From NCBI GenBank assembly GCA_002328185.1, contig DCWQ01000054.1, forward strand, positions 1 to 25,460: DNA of 25,460 nt. Direction: 5' to 3'. The notes below the pieces were generated by a model, which saw nothing but the letters and a program-made list of their open reading frames with translations, was not told the origin of the DNA and did not search any database. The position numbers and the translations under genes are program-made. Origin of the DNA: Dehalococcoidia bacterium UBA2158 (GTDB lineage Bacteria; Chloroflexota; Dehalococcoidia; Lucifugimonadales; UBA3495). Positions 6,951-14,500 of the stretch are shown in pieces (positions within the stretch are counted from its first letter, which is position 1; every line of letters begins with the position of its first letter).

Positions 6951-7697
6951 TTAGCCATAATTAGCTTTTCTACGCTCTGCAAAGGCCGTCACACCCTCGC
7001 GGCTGATGTCCGAGTCCCGCAGGGGCGCCGACGACGCCCGAGCGTAAAGATGTGACTGCTCGATCGTCATATCCCGACCGGCGAAGGCCGCCTTCTTGGT
7101 GGCCACCAGGACCTCAGTCGGATATTCGCCCATGCGCGCAGCCAGTTCTTCCACGGTAGGAATCAGTTCTTGGGCCGAGACCACTTTAGTGACCAAGCCG
7201 ATGCGCAGAGCTTCCTGGGCGTCGATCAGTTCACCGCTGAGCAGCATGTGCAAGGCCGGCCCGAAGCCGACTAGCCGGATCAACGGGTCGGGCGGGTTCG
7301 GCAGTCCCCGTCGAATCTCGAAGCAGCCGAACTGGGCGTTGTCTGAAGCGATGCGGATGTCGCAGGCCAGCGCCCGTTCCAGTCCGCCTGCCACCGCGTA
7401 GCCGTTAACCGCCGCGATGGTCACCTTGTCGGTCTTCATGTACGGCGGCACCACGTTGCTGACCGGGCCGCCCGAGGCGATACGCGCCGCCGCGGCCTTC
7501 AGGTCCATGCCCGTGCAGAAGGCCCTTTCGCCAGCGCCGGTCAGCACCAACACCTTCAGATCAGGGTCTTTATCGAAATCCTGCTCACACCCGTAGATAT
7601 AGTCCGTGGTCGGCGGGTCGCAGGCGTTCATCACCTGGGGACGGTTGATGGTTATCCAGGCGGTGGGGCTCGTTTTCTCGTAGTTCACCGTGTCCAT
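6951..7697 (-). CDS. Enoyl-CoA hydratase/isomerase (crotonase) family protein
   Basis: This 248-aa crotonase-fold protein belongs to enzymes that hydrate or isomerise acyl-CoA thioesters. The oxyanion-hole segments AFCTGMDL (59-66) and AVNGYAVAGGLE (96-107) are present. Both glutamates that activate water in classical hydratase align: Glu107 in GGLERAL and Glu127 in FGCFEI, 20 residues apart as in rat crotonase. The loop after Glu127 (RRGLPNPPDPLIRL) is about three residues shorter than usual and lacks the common Gly-rich GTIPGAGG stretch. GGAGGG precedes the ATG at 7697. It lies 30 bp downstream of a CoA-transferase gene, so it probably acts on the acyl-CoA made there. Hydratase is likely, but isomerase or hydrolase activity cannot be excluded. 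Confidence 0.88.
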   Translation of the reverse strand: MDTVNYEKTSPTAWITINRPQVMNACDPPTTDYIYGCEQDFDKDPDLKVLVLTGAGERAFCTGMDLKAAAARIASGGPVSNVVPPYMKTDKVTIAAVNGYAVAGGLERALACDIRIASDNAQFGCFEIRRGLPNPPDPLIRLVGFGPALHMLLSGELIDAQEALRIGLVTKVVSAQELIPTVEELAARMGEYPTEVLVATKKAAFAGRDMTIEQSHLYARASSAPLRDSDISREGVTAFAERRKANYG

Positions 7698-7727
7698 TGG
7701 CAGCCCTCCATTTGATCGAACAAATAT

Positions 7728-9059
7728 CTAGATGCCCAACTTGGCCTTGTAATCGAGGTCATGCTCCGCGAGAAATCCCATGCGCAACAAACCCTCGACG
7801 TTCGGTGGCGGCGTAACTCCAGGATTAGCCGGGATGTCTGAGATGACCTGTTGTTCCATCAACTCGACATATTCCTGTTCTGATTTACCCAGCAGATCGC
7901 AGAAGATTTGGTGGTTGAACTCCCCAAACCTGGGCGCGAGACGGTCCGGAGGCCGGTCCACGCCAGTCAACCCAAACAGAGGGGCCGAGTGGGGCCGGGG
8001 TCCCACTGGCTCCCGGTGCTCTGATATAGAGAAGGACCCCCGGTCGGCATGATGGGGGTCGGTGGCAATTTCACGAGTGTTGTACACCGCCCCGCAGGCC
8101 ACCCCGCCCGCCTGAAGCAGGTGCATAACCTCATGCTTGTCTCTGGTCTCCACCCAGTCACTGATGGCTGCATCAAGGGCCTCCCGCTGGGCCAGACGTC
8201 CTGCGACCGTCTCCCAGTCCCTGTTGGACGCCCATGGCTCCCCCGCGGTGCGGACGAAGTTGGCCCATTCGGCGTCCGAGGTCACAGTAATCGATACCCA
8301 GGCATCGTCGCCGGTGCAGCGGTACACGCCGTACGGAGCGTGATCCGGGTGGCTGTTCCCACGGCGGGTCGGCGCCACGCCATTAATCTCGAATTCCATG
8401 AACGCCTCGCCCAGGTGCGCCACACCGGCTTCGTACTGGGAAAGGTCGATCCATTGCCCTTGCCCGGTGCGCTCCCGGTGGGCCAGCGCCAGCAGGATGG
8501 CATAGGTGGCGTTCAAGGCTCCCAGGGTGTCGTTGAACAGGATGCCACCCTGTACCGGCCCGCCGTCCTCGTAACCAGTTAGATAGGTCAGCCCGGTGAC
8601 CGCCTGAAGACTGGAGCCGTACCCGATGTAGTTCTCCCACGGACCGGAGCTGCCGTAGGCCGTGGAGTCCAAGACGACGATGTCTGGTTTCACCTTCCGG
8701 AGATTGGGGTAGTCCAGTCCGAAGTTCCTCATCACCCGCGGAGGGAAATTCTGGGCCACCACGTCGCTGACACTCACCATTTCTTTGAACAGTTCCTTAC
8801 CGCGGTCGGTGTTGAGGTCCAGCGAGATGCCCGATTTGTTGCGGTTCGCTTCGTGGTACATACCTCCGTCGTTCCACGGCTGGTCGCCAACCTGGCTGTC
8901 CGGTTGAGGGCTGCCTCGGGACGAGTCTGGCCGTACCGCGGACTCAACCTTGATGACCTCCGCGCCGTAGAGGGCCAGAGGCGATATGGCGTAGGGCAGC
9001 GCCCAGACCTGGCCCGGCTCGATGATGCGGATGCCGCTCAGAGGCAGCGGGGCGGTCAC
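7728..9059 (-). CDS. Class III CoA-transferase (CaiB/BaiF family), Asp-containing copy
   Basis: This 443-aa protein fits the class III (CaiB/BaiF, formyl-CoA transferase) family, which moves CoA between carboxylic acids. The N-terminal LSGIRIIEPGQVWALPY, YGAEVIKVES and GISLDLNTDRG segments are typical, as is GQGQWIDLSQYEAG. Asp177 in ILFNDTLGA aligns with the catalytic Asp (Asp169 in Oxalobacter formyl-CoA transferase) that forms the aspartyl-CoA anhydride. The C-terminal 60 residues extend beyond the shortest family members. The GTG start at 9059 overlaps the stop of the upstream paralogue by 4 bp (GTGA), indicating translational coupling and probably a heteromeric enzyme. Donor and acceptor acids are unknown. 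Confidence 0.92.
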   Translation of the reverse strand: MTAPLPLSGIRIIEPGQVWALPYAISPLALYGAEVIKVESAVRPDSSRGSPQPDSQVGDQPWNDGGMYHEANRNKSGISLDLNTDRGKELFKEMVSVSDVVAQNFPPRVMRNFGLDYPNLRKVKPDIVVLDSTAYGSSGPWENYIGYGSSLQAVTGLTYLTGYEDGGPVQGGILFNDTLGALNATYAILLALAHRERTGQGQWIDLSQYEAGVAHLGEAFMEFEINGVAPTRRGNSHPDHAPYGVYRCTGDDAWVSITVTSDAEWANFVRTAGEPWASNRDWETVAGRLAQREALDAAISDWVETRDKHEVMHLLQAGGVACGAVYNTREIATDPHHADRGSFSISEHREPVGPRPHSAPLFGLTGVDRPPDRLAPRFGEFNHQIFCDLLGKSEQEYVELMEQQVISDIPANPGVTPPPNVEGLLRMGFLAEHDLDYKAKLGI

Positions 9060-10207
9060 TGTGCAGCTCCGTGGAAAATCTCCGCATTATGCTGTCCTAA
9101 AATTGGCGCAGGCATCGCCTGCCGGCGGGGAGTTTCCGACATCCGGAAGGGCGCTCCGGGATAGCGCAACGTGCCCACCGCCGGATGAGGGAACTCCACG
9201 AAGTACCCACGCTCCTCCAGTTGCAACGAGCCGGAGATGTCTTCCATGGTGTTCACCGGAGAGAAGGGAAATCGCCATTCCTGAGCGTGGTGGAACCACT
9301 CTTCGGCGGTCTTCTCAAGCCACTTGGCTTTAAGAAGGTTGTCGACCTTGTCCGAATGCAGCTGACGGTCGGCGGGCGTGGCGAACTTAGGGTCTTGGAG
9401 TTCGGGCACTTCGGCCATAGCGGCGTAGGTGTCCCAATCTCCCATCACCCCCGGCGTGGGCAGTATGTAGCCTTCTTTGGTGGGCGCCGGGTAGCGGAGG
9501 CTGCTGCCCTGGGACGGCTGCCGCCGGGAGACCAGCCCGGCGTAGGTGTAATCCAAGAAAGTGGTGAATAGCGTGCTGATGGCGCACTCCAGTATCGACA
9601 CGTCGACCTGCTGTCCCTGTCCGCCGTTCCGCCAGAGTCCCAGAAGCGCCGCGACCGTGCCCGAAGCTGCGGCCACGCCTCCCAGATACTGCGCCTGGCT
9701 GTAGCCGTGCTTCACCGGCTCACGGTGGTAGCCGCCGGTGATGTAGGCCATGCCGCAGAGGGCATAGAGCACCAGCTCGGTGGCGCGGTATTCGCTGTAG
9801 CGGCCGTTGCGCCCGAAGCTGGATACCGAGGTCATCACCAGCTTGGGGTTCACCTTGCTGAGAGTCTGGTAGTCCAGCCCCAGCGATGGCATGATCCTGG
9901 GAGAGTAGCTCTCCACCAGGGCATCGGCGTCCCGGACCAGATCAAGCAGCGCCGCCCGGCCGCCATCCGACTTCAGGTCCAGGGTGACTCCCCGTTTATT
10001 CGTGTTCAGGTAGAGGAACAGGCCGCTCTTTTCCGGGTGGGGTTCGTGTCCAGGAAAGGGTCCCATCCGCCGGGCCGGGTCGCCGCTCGGACGCTCGACC
10101 TTGATTACGTCCGCCCCGTAGTCCGCCAGCAATTTGGTGCAGTAGGGACCAGCGATGTGCTGGGTCAGGTCGATGATCTTGATGTCTTTCAGAACAGAGT
10201 CGTTCAT
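9056..10207 (-). CDS. Class III CoA-transferase (CaiB/BaiF family), Gln-containing copy
   Basis: This 383-aa paralogue has the family signatures: DIKIIDLTQHIAGPYCTKLLADYGADVIKVERP at the N-terminus, GVTLDLKSDGG, and GQGQQVDVSILECA. At the position of the catalytic Asp it has Gln173 (HGYSQAQYLGG), by alignment of the PVKHG and PVQGG segments with the Asp copy. It may therefore be a non-catalytic partner or use a different residue. It shares a 4-bp start/stop overlap with the Asp-containing copy immediately downstream, so the two are expected to be made in equal amounts. Established heteromeric class III enzymes include benzylsuccinate CoA-transferase (BbsEF) and Chloroflexus succinyl-CoA:malate CoA-transferase (SmtAB). 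The ATG at 10207 has little ribosome binding site. Confidence 0.92.
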   Translation of the reverse strand: MNDSVLKDIKIIDLTQHIAGPYCTKLLADYGADVIKVERPSGDPARRMGPFPGHEPHPEKSGLFLYLNTNKRGVTLDLKSDGGRAALLDLVRDADALVESYSPRIMPSLGLDYQTLSKVNPKLVMTSVSSFGRNGRYSEYRATELVLYALCGMAYITGGYHREPVKHGYSQAQYLGGVAAASGTVAALLGLWRNGGQGQQVDVSILECAISTLFTTFLDYTYAGLVSRRQPSQGSSLRYPAPTKEGYILPTPGVMGDWDTYAAMAEVPELQDPKFATPADRQLHSDKVDNLLKAKWLEKTAEEWFHHAQEWRFPFSPVNTMEDISGSLQLEERGYFVEFPHPAVGTLRYPGAPFRMSETPRRQAMPAPILGQHNAEIFHGAAQ

Positions 10208-10278
10208 TCAGCCCACGGAAGTCGCCAGTTTCCAAGAGGCCAAAATCTAGCAGTGCCGTAGCCGGGTGTCAATGCCGA

Positions 10279-11115
10279 TTAGCCCCCGGTCTCCCAAGTA
10301 ATCAGCACTTCGCGCATGTCCGAGCGCCAGAGGGGCACGAAGCCAGCATTGCTGGGAGCGAACAGCTCGTCGAAGTTCTCCTCGAATAGCGCTTGGGCAC
10401 GGTCGTGGTCTTCGGCCTTGACCACCCGGTCTTCCACGATCATCTTGACCGCCTCTTCCCTACTCGGAGGCCGCTCGTTCTCCCACCAAGGCGACTCGGG
10501 CAGCACCTGGACGTCTGGCAGTATCCCGATATCCCACAGCACCGGCAGCAGTTGAGCCAGGCCGGGCAGCACGGCCTGTTCTTCTCCGTAGACCAGTTCG
10601 AACAGTTTGCCCCTTCGGTTGGGTGGGGGATAACTCCAGATGGTGATCATGACCCGGCGAGATGCGGGGGCCTCCAACTGGCGGATGAAAGACACGATGT
10701 CCCGGACGAAGTAGGTGACGTCAGCCGTGAAAGCGATGGCGCCTCTGGGCGCTTCGGCCTGGGCCAGATTGGAAGGGATCAGGCGGGCGTTAGTGATGCC
10801 TGCTTCTTTCGCCAGAGACTCGAACTCGGAGCCCATTCCCGGCGACGGCTCAACATTCCAGACTTCTTTGCACTGCAGAGCCAGCGGCAGACACACCCTT
10901 CCGGCCCCGCCGCCTACGTCGACCACGACGTCGTCCGACTTCACGTAAGAAGCGATGGCTACCATGTTGCGGTCCCGCTTCCGCCGGGGGTCAAACCGGA
11001 ACTGCCGCGCCGACGCCCCGCCCCACACATCACCCCCCGCCGGCGGCCCATAGATACGAGCGTTTTGTTCCTGCACGGCGTCCAGGTGTGCGGCATATGT
11101 TTCGGCTGGGGTCAT
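10279..11115 (-). CDS. Class I SAM-dependent methyltransferase
   Basis: This 278-aa protein has a Rossmann-like SAM-binding domain. Motif I is DVVVDVGGGAGR (residues 62-73), followed by the acidic end of strand beta-2 at Glu89 in VWNVEPSPGM. FTADVTYFVRDIVSF (about 134-148) resembles the post-motif II region. An N-terminal helical section (1-55, including a basic RRKRDRN) and a C-terminal part rich in Trp/Pro (SPWWENERPPSREE) are lineage-specific, and no substrate family is recognised. The ATG at 11115 has a weak ribosome binding site. It is 71 bp upstream of the CoA-transferase pair on the same strand and may be the first gene of that run. It sits beside a repeat block, so independent transcription is also possible. 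Confidence 0.82.
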   Translation of the reverse strand: MTPAETYAAHLDAVQEQNARIYGPPAGGDVWGGASARQFRFDPRRKRDRNMVAIASYVKSDDVVVDVGGGAGRVCLPLALQCKEVWNVEPSPGMGSEFESLAKEAGITNARLIPSNLAQAEAPRGAIAFTADVTYFVRDIVSFIRQLEAPASRRVMITIWSYPPPNRRGKLFELVYGEEQAVLPGLAQLLPVLWDIGILPDVQVLPESPWWENERPPSREEAVKMIVEDRVVKAEDHDRAQALFEENFDELFAPSNAGFVPLWRSDMREVLITWETGG

Positions 11116-11331
11116 CGCCGACTAATCAACCCGCTCATCCTGAGCTTGTCGAAGGATGCGCACCCGCCATGTTCGAGGTGGAAACACGCTGTCCCGAAGC
11201 CGTAGTTCGACAGGCTCACCATGAGCAGATAGGGAATTGGGAACAAGGTCGGACATAGTACTCAGCAATATTTCCCGAAATGCGTCTTCATCGGCGCGAA
11301 ATAGTGTTCCTTCTAACCCTCTTGGTACCGC
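11116..11331. repeat. Spacer with GAGCCTGTCGA-family repeats
   Basis: CGCTCATCCTGAGCTTGTCG at 11132-11151, continuing AAGGATGCG, and AGTTCGACAGGCTCACCATG at 11204-11223 are oppositely oriented copies of one short repeat about 70 bp apart, so they could pair into a long imperfect hairpin. The rest (11229-11331) shows no clear gene. A short frame from ATG 11280 (MRLHRREIVFLLTLLVPHAV) ends after 43 codons and may be connected, by a frameshift, to the membrane-protein frame that follows. Confidence 0.5.
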
Positions 11332-11505
11332 ATGCTGTGGTCCGGCAGGTTCGCTGTGCTTCTGAGTTTTCTTTCGTGGCTAGTCGTTGGAAAGATCATC
11401 GAGGTCGATGACCTGAACGGAATGTTCCAGCGGCTGTTCATAGAGGTATGGCTGGTATGGGCTACAATCATGGCCGTAAATTTGTTTTCAATCAGCCGAG
11501 AATAA
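11332..11505 (+). CDS. Possible small membrane protein (57 aa), perhaps a fragment
   Basis: From ATG 11332 a frame of 57 codons encodes a protein with two hydrophobic segments, FAVLLSFLSWLVVGKII (about 7-23) and LFIEVWLVWATIMAVNLF (about 35-52), separated by an acidic loop (EVDDLNG). This two-helix layout is better than chance-like sequence. However, no ribosome binding site precedes the ATG (the upstream bases are pyrimidine-rich), and a separate frame starting at ATG 11280 encodes a hydrophobic N-terminus (EIVFLLTLLVPHAV) that would join it after a one-base frameshift. It may therefore be a decayed gene rather than a working one. No family is recognised. Confidence 0.33.
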   Translation: MLWSGRFAVLLSFLSWLVVGKIIEVDDLNGMFQRLFIEVWLVWATIMAVNLFSISRE

Positions 11506-11557
11506 CCTGGGTATAACCGGCCGATTGGTTTTCGTCGGGGAGAGCACAAGGGATTAT

Positions 11558-11632
11558 TGGTGGGCCCGGTTGGTATCGAACCAACTACCAGTCGGTTATG
11601 AGCCGACTGCTCTACCAATGAGCTACGGGCCC
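11558..11632 (-). tRNA. tRNA with CAU anticodon (elongator Met or Ile2)
   Basis: The minus-strand 75-nt gene starts GGGCCCG (11632-11626) and ends CGGGCCC-A-CCA (11568-11558). The anticodon arm is GTCGG-CTCATAA-CCGAC with anticodon CAU (11600-11598), and the T arm is GTTGGTTCGATACCAAC. The first pair is G-C, and the anticodon stem lacks the three G-C pairs of initiator tRNA, so it is not tRNA-fMet. Elongator Met and lysidine-modified Ile(CAU) cannot be separated by eye. Confidence 0.93.
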
Positions 11633-11697
11633 TCTTTAAAAGCTTAGTCCTGGGGTTTTGAGGGTGTCAAGGAAGTTTGACGACTGTTGGGCCGAGG

Positions 11698-13053
11698 CTA
11701 GGCCAAGCCCAGATTCTTGAGGTAGTCGGGGTCCCAATCGGCGATCATTCCCCGCTCCAGCGACTCGGACTCCGGAATCCTCGGAGACGGCTCGCCGGTG
11801 GTCGGCACGGTGGCCACCACAGCATCGTCCACCAGACTCTGGTAGGTCTCGCTGTCCACCCCCAACAAGTCCTGGAGTACATCCTCGTTGTGCTGGCCGA
11901 AGGTCGGTGAAGGCCCCTGGATGGCCAGAGAGCTGTTGGAGAACTTCCAAGGCCGGCCGATGAACATTCGGGAGCCCATCTCACGTTCCTTGGGGTAGTC
12001 TACCCGCTCCAGAAACCCGCGGCTCTTGAACTGGGGGTCGTAGTGGATGTCTTTGCTGTTGAGCACCGGGCCCGCTGGGACACCAATTCCCTGGAGCGCG
12101 TGCATCAATTCATACCGGTCCACTCCGGAGGTCCATTCGCGGATGATCTCGTCTATCTGGTCGTGGTTGCGCTGCCTGGAAAGTAGGTCGGCGTGCTCTG
12201 GATCTGTGGCTAGCTCCGGCCGGCCCATCAGCCCGCACATGCCGGCCCAGCCCTCGTCATCGCCCACAGAAAGGGTGATCCACCGGTCGTCACCCAAGGC
12301 CGGATAACAACCCTGAGGCGCCCGGTAGGGATGGCGGTTGCCGATACGCCCGCCCTCCCGGCCGTTTACCTGAGCGTCCATGATATATTCAGACATGAAC
12401 ATCACGCCCGCCTGGTACATGCCGATGTCGGCCCACTGTCCTTGTCCAGTCTTGTTACGGTATCGCAGCGCCGAGCCGATGGCGAACAGCGCCGTCCAGG
12501 TGGACAGGAAGTCCACGAAAGACGCCCCTGCCTTGGCCGGACCCTGATCTTTGTACCCAGTGATCCAGCAGTGGCCGTGGGTGGCTTCCTGGGTGGTGGC
12601 CTGGGCCGGGTAGCCGGAGTAGGGGCCCCCGCCGTGGCCGTAGCCGGTGTTGGAGACCATGATGATGTCGGGCTTCAGCTTCTTCATGTTGGGATAATCG
12701 AGGTCCCAACTGCGCATCACTCTGGGAGTGAAATTCTCCATCACTACGTCGCTAACCTTGATCAGGTCGCAGAATGCGTCCCGGCCCCGTGAGTCGGTCA
12801 TGTCCAGGGTTATGGACTTCTTGCCCCGGTGGATCAGGTTGTAGGTGGACGGACGGTTCCACCAGTCTTCGCCCAGGTCATTCTCGGGAAATTGCCCGGC
12901 GTAACCTCCCGTGCGTGTGACATCGGGGCGGCCCGGCCCTTCGACTTTGATCACCTCGGCGCCCATGTCAGCCAGCAAGCCACCCGCGTAGGGCAGGGCG
13001 AACACGTAGGTTGAGTCAATGATTCTGATTCCTTCCAGGGGTAACCGGGCCAT
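11698..13053 (-). CDS. Class III CoA-transferase (CaiB/BaiF family), Asp-containing copy of the second pair
   Basis: This 451-aa CoA-transferase is related to the 443-aa copy at 7728: LEGIRIIDSTYVFALPYAGG, MGAEVIKVEGPGRPD, SITLDMTDSRGRD and GQGQWADIGMYQAG. Asp181 in AGASFVDFLST aligns with the catalytic Asp. The C-terminal region carries the same extension, ending DWDPDYLKNLGL against EHDLDYKAKLGI in the first pair, so the two Asp-type proteins form a subfamily. The ATG at 13053 has AGAAGGA seven bases upstream. Unlike the first pair it does not overlap its Gln-type partner: 147 bp with a repeat separate them. tRNA(CAU) follows 65 bp downstream. The acid it activates is unknown. Confidence 0.92.
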   Translation of the reverse strand: MARLPLEGIRIIDSTYVFALPYAGGLLADMGAEVIKVEGPGRPDVTRTGGYAGQFPENDLGEDWWNRPSTYNLIHRGKKSITLDMTDSRGRDAFCDLIKVSDVVMENFTPRVMRSWDLDYPNMKKLKPDIIMVSNTGYGHGGGPYSGYPAQATTQEATHGHCWITGYKDQGPAKAGASFVDFLSTWTALFAIGSALRYRNKTGQGQWADIGMYQAGVMFMSEYIMDAQVNGREGGRIGNRHPYRAPQGCYPALGDDRWITLSVGDDEGWAGMCGLMGRPELATDPEHADLLSRQRNHDQIDEIIREWTSGVDRYELMHALQGIGVPAGPVLNSKDIHYDPQFKSRGFLERVDYPKEREMGSRMFIGRPWKFSNSSLAIQGPSPTFGQHNEDVLQDLLGVDSETYQSLVDDAVVATVPTTGEPSPRIPESESLERGMIADWDPDYLKNLGLA

Positions 13054-13200
13054 TTTTGTTCCTTCTCTAGATTGACTGGTGCGCGCTCTTCGACAGAGCT
13101 CAGGACGAGCGGTTTGTGATTTTACAAGTCAAGTTAGGTTGGTTCCGCTCGTGGTGAGCTCCGTCGGAGCACCGCTTGGGTTAAGCCTTGGTTGAATTTG
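13054..13200. repeat. Repeat copies between two CoA-transferase genes
   Basis: ATTGACTGGTGC (13071-13082) runs into CTTCGACAGAGCTCAGGACG (13088-13107) plus AGCGG, and GCTCGTGGTGAGCTCCGTCG plus GAGCACC lies near 13148-13174. These are modules of the same repeat family found at 20.7 and 22.1 kb. ATTGACTGGTGC matches the linker seen at 20742-20753. No gene is seen. Confidence 0.5.
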
Positions 13201-14424
13201 TTAAATGACATCAAGTTGCCTTAGGCGCACGAAATCCTCACGGGAGTATTCCAGGCCGTCTATGAAGATCTCTGAGTTGTGCTGGCCCAGGGTGGGGGCC
13301 GGGCGGAGGTACTGGTATGGCGTCAGGCTCAGGTTGAATAGCGCCGCCGGCACTTTCAACTTTCCGATGACCGGGTGGTCTATCTCGCGGTAGAAGTCCC
13401 GGGACTCTAGTTGGGGGCACTCAAGCAGTTCTGATGGAGTCTGCACCAGCCCGAAGAGCATACGGGCCTCGGCCGCCTTCGTGAACAGGTCCCACTTACC
13501 GCGTTCTTTGATGGAGTCCAGGACCACTTGGTCCAATTCCTCTGTATTGCGGATACGTTGGGCCGGGTCGGCGAACTTGGGTTCTTTCAGTTGGGGGTCG
13601 CCGAAGAAATTGGCGATGGTATCCCACGTCGCCCCGCCGCCGGTCTGCACGATGATCCAGCCGTCTTCGCAGGCCATCGGGTGGCCGAAGGCGCTGCCGG
13701 ACGCCCGTCTTCGGGGCAGCGTGCCGCCCATGAAGGGATACATGGTCTGGGTCGCCATGGCCGTGGATGCCACGCACTCGGTCACCGAGACATCGATGTG
13801 CTGGCCTTCGCCGGTGTTGCTCTGCATGAACAGGGCCATGGAGGTGGAGGCCGCGCCGTTAAGTCCGCCCTCGTACTGGGCCTGGAAGCCACCATGCTTC
13901 AGGGGCTCTTGGCCCTGCACGCCGCTGATGCTCATGATCAGGCCCATGGCGTAGTTGACCACTTCCTCGCCCTGGTACTGGCTGTACGGGCCGGTCTGAC
14001 CGAAGGGCGTGATCGACGTCATGGTCAGGGCCGGGTTCTCTTTCTGCAGGTCGTCGTAACCCACGCCCAGGTCCGCCAAGTAGCCGGGCCGGTAGGACTC
14101 GATGACCACATCCACGTGGGGGACCAAACGCTTCAGGATGTTCCGCCCTGTGATGGTCTCCAAGTTCAGGGTCACGCCCTTCTTGTTCAGGTTCATCAAC
14201 AAGAAGAACAGGCTTTTCTCGGGGTGCGGGTCGTCGCCGACGAAGGGGCCCAAGCGGCGCAGCGATGCCCCGGTGGGCGGCTCTAACTTGAGCACGTCAG
14301 CGCCGTAATCGGCCAGGAGGCGGCCACAGAACGAACCGGCGATGTCCTCGCTAAGATCCAGCACCTTCACACCATCTAACGGACCGTGTGCAAGGGGGGC
14401 CTGCTGCGATTGGGTGGAAGTCAA
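13201..14424 (-). CDS. Class III CoA-transferase (CaiB/BaiF family), Gln-containing copy of the second pair
   Basis: This 407-aa CoA-transferase resembles the 383-aa copy at 9056: LDLSEDIAGSFCGRLLADYG, PFVGDDPHPEKSLFFLLMNL, KKGVTLNLET and GEGQHIDVSVTECV. The catalytic Asp position holds Gln183 (HGGFQAQYEGG), in the same HGxxQAQYxGG motif as the first pair's Gln copy. The predicted start is TTG 14424 with AGAGGAG about 12 bases upstream, somewhat far. The first 13 residues (MTSTQSQQAPLAH) are not part of the domain, so the true start could differ. The PfkB-type kinase gene lies 76 bp upstream on the same strand, and the Asp-type partner 147 bp downstream. Confidence 0.9.
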   Translation of the reverse strand: MTSTQSQQAPLAHGPLDGVKVLDLSEDIAGSFCGRLLADYGADVLKLEPPTGASLRRLGPFVGDDPHPEKSLFFLLMNLNKKGVTLNLETITGRNILKRLVPHVDVVIESYRPGYLADLGVGYDDLQKENPALTMTSITPFGQTGPYSQYQGEEVVNYAMGLIMSISGVQGQEPLKHGGFQAQYEGGLNGAASTSMALFMQSNTGEGQHIDVSVTECVASTAMATQTMYPFMGGTLPRRRASGSAFGHPMACEDGWIIVQTGGGATWDTIANFFGDPQLKEPKFADPAQRIRNTEELDQVVLDSIKERGKWDLFTKAAEARMLFGLVQTPSELLECPQLESRDFYREIDHPVIGKLKVPAALFNLSLTPYQYLRPAPTLGQHNSEIFIDGLEYSREDFVRLRQLDVI

Positions 14425-14500
14425 ATTACGCTTGGTCTCCTCTGGTTGGTCGAGCCGCAGGGATTGTAAACCACGTCAACTGGCGAGGCAATCAAATCGG

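Noticed and set aside
6951..7697. Possible loss of a catalytic glutamate in the crotonase (His150 in place of Glu)
   Set aside because: Counting back from FGCFEI shows that the two catalytic glutamates correspond to Glu107 and Glu127, 20 residues apart as in rat crotonase, and both are present.
10393..11205. 270-aa plus-strand frame opposite the methyltransferase
   Set aside because: A shadow: composition is His/Arg/Gln-rich with no domain, while the minus strand has a clear SAM motif and the frame reads on into repeats.
11313..11618. 101-aa minus-strand frame starting MVEQSAHNRLVVG
   Set aside because: Its first residues are read from the tRNA(CAU) gene, and the rest has no recognisable domain; it also overlaps the better plus-strand hydrophobic frame.
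13528..14286. 252-aa plus-strand frame opposite a CoA-transferase
   Set aside because: Low-complexity His/Gly/Val-rich shadow of the GC-rich minus-strand gene.
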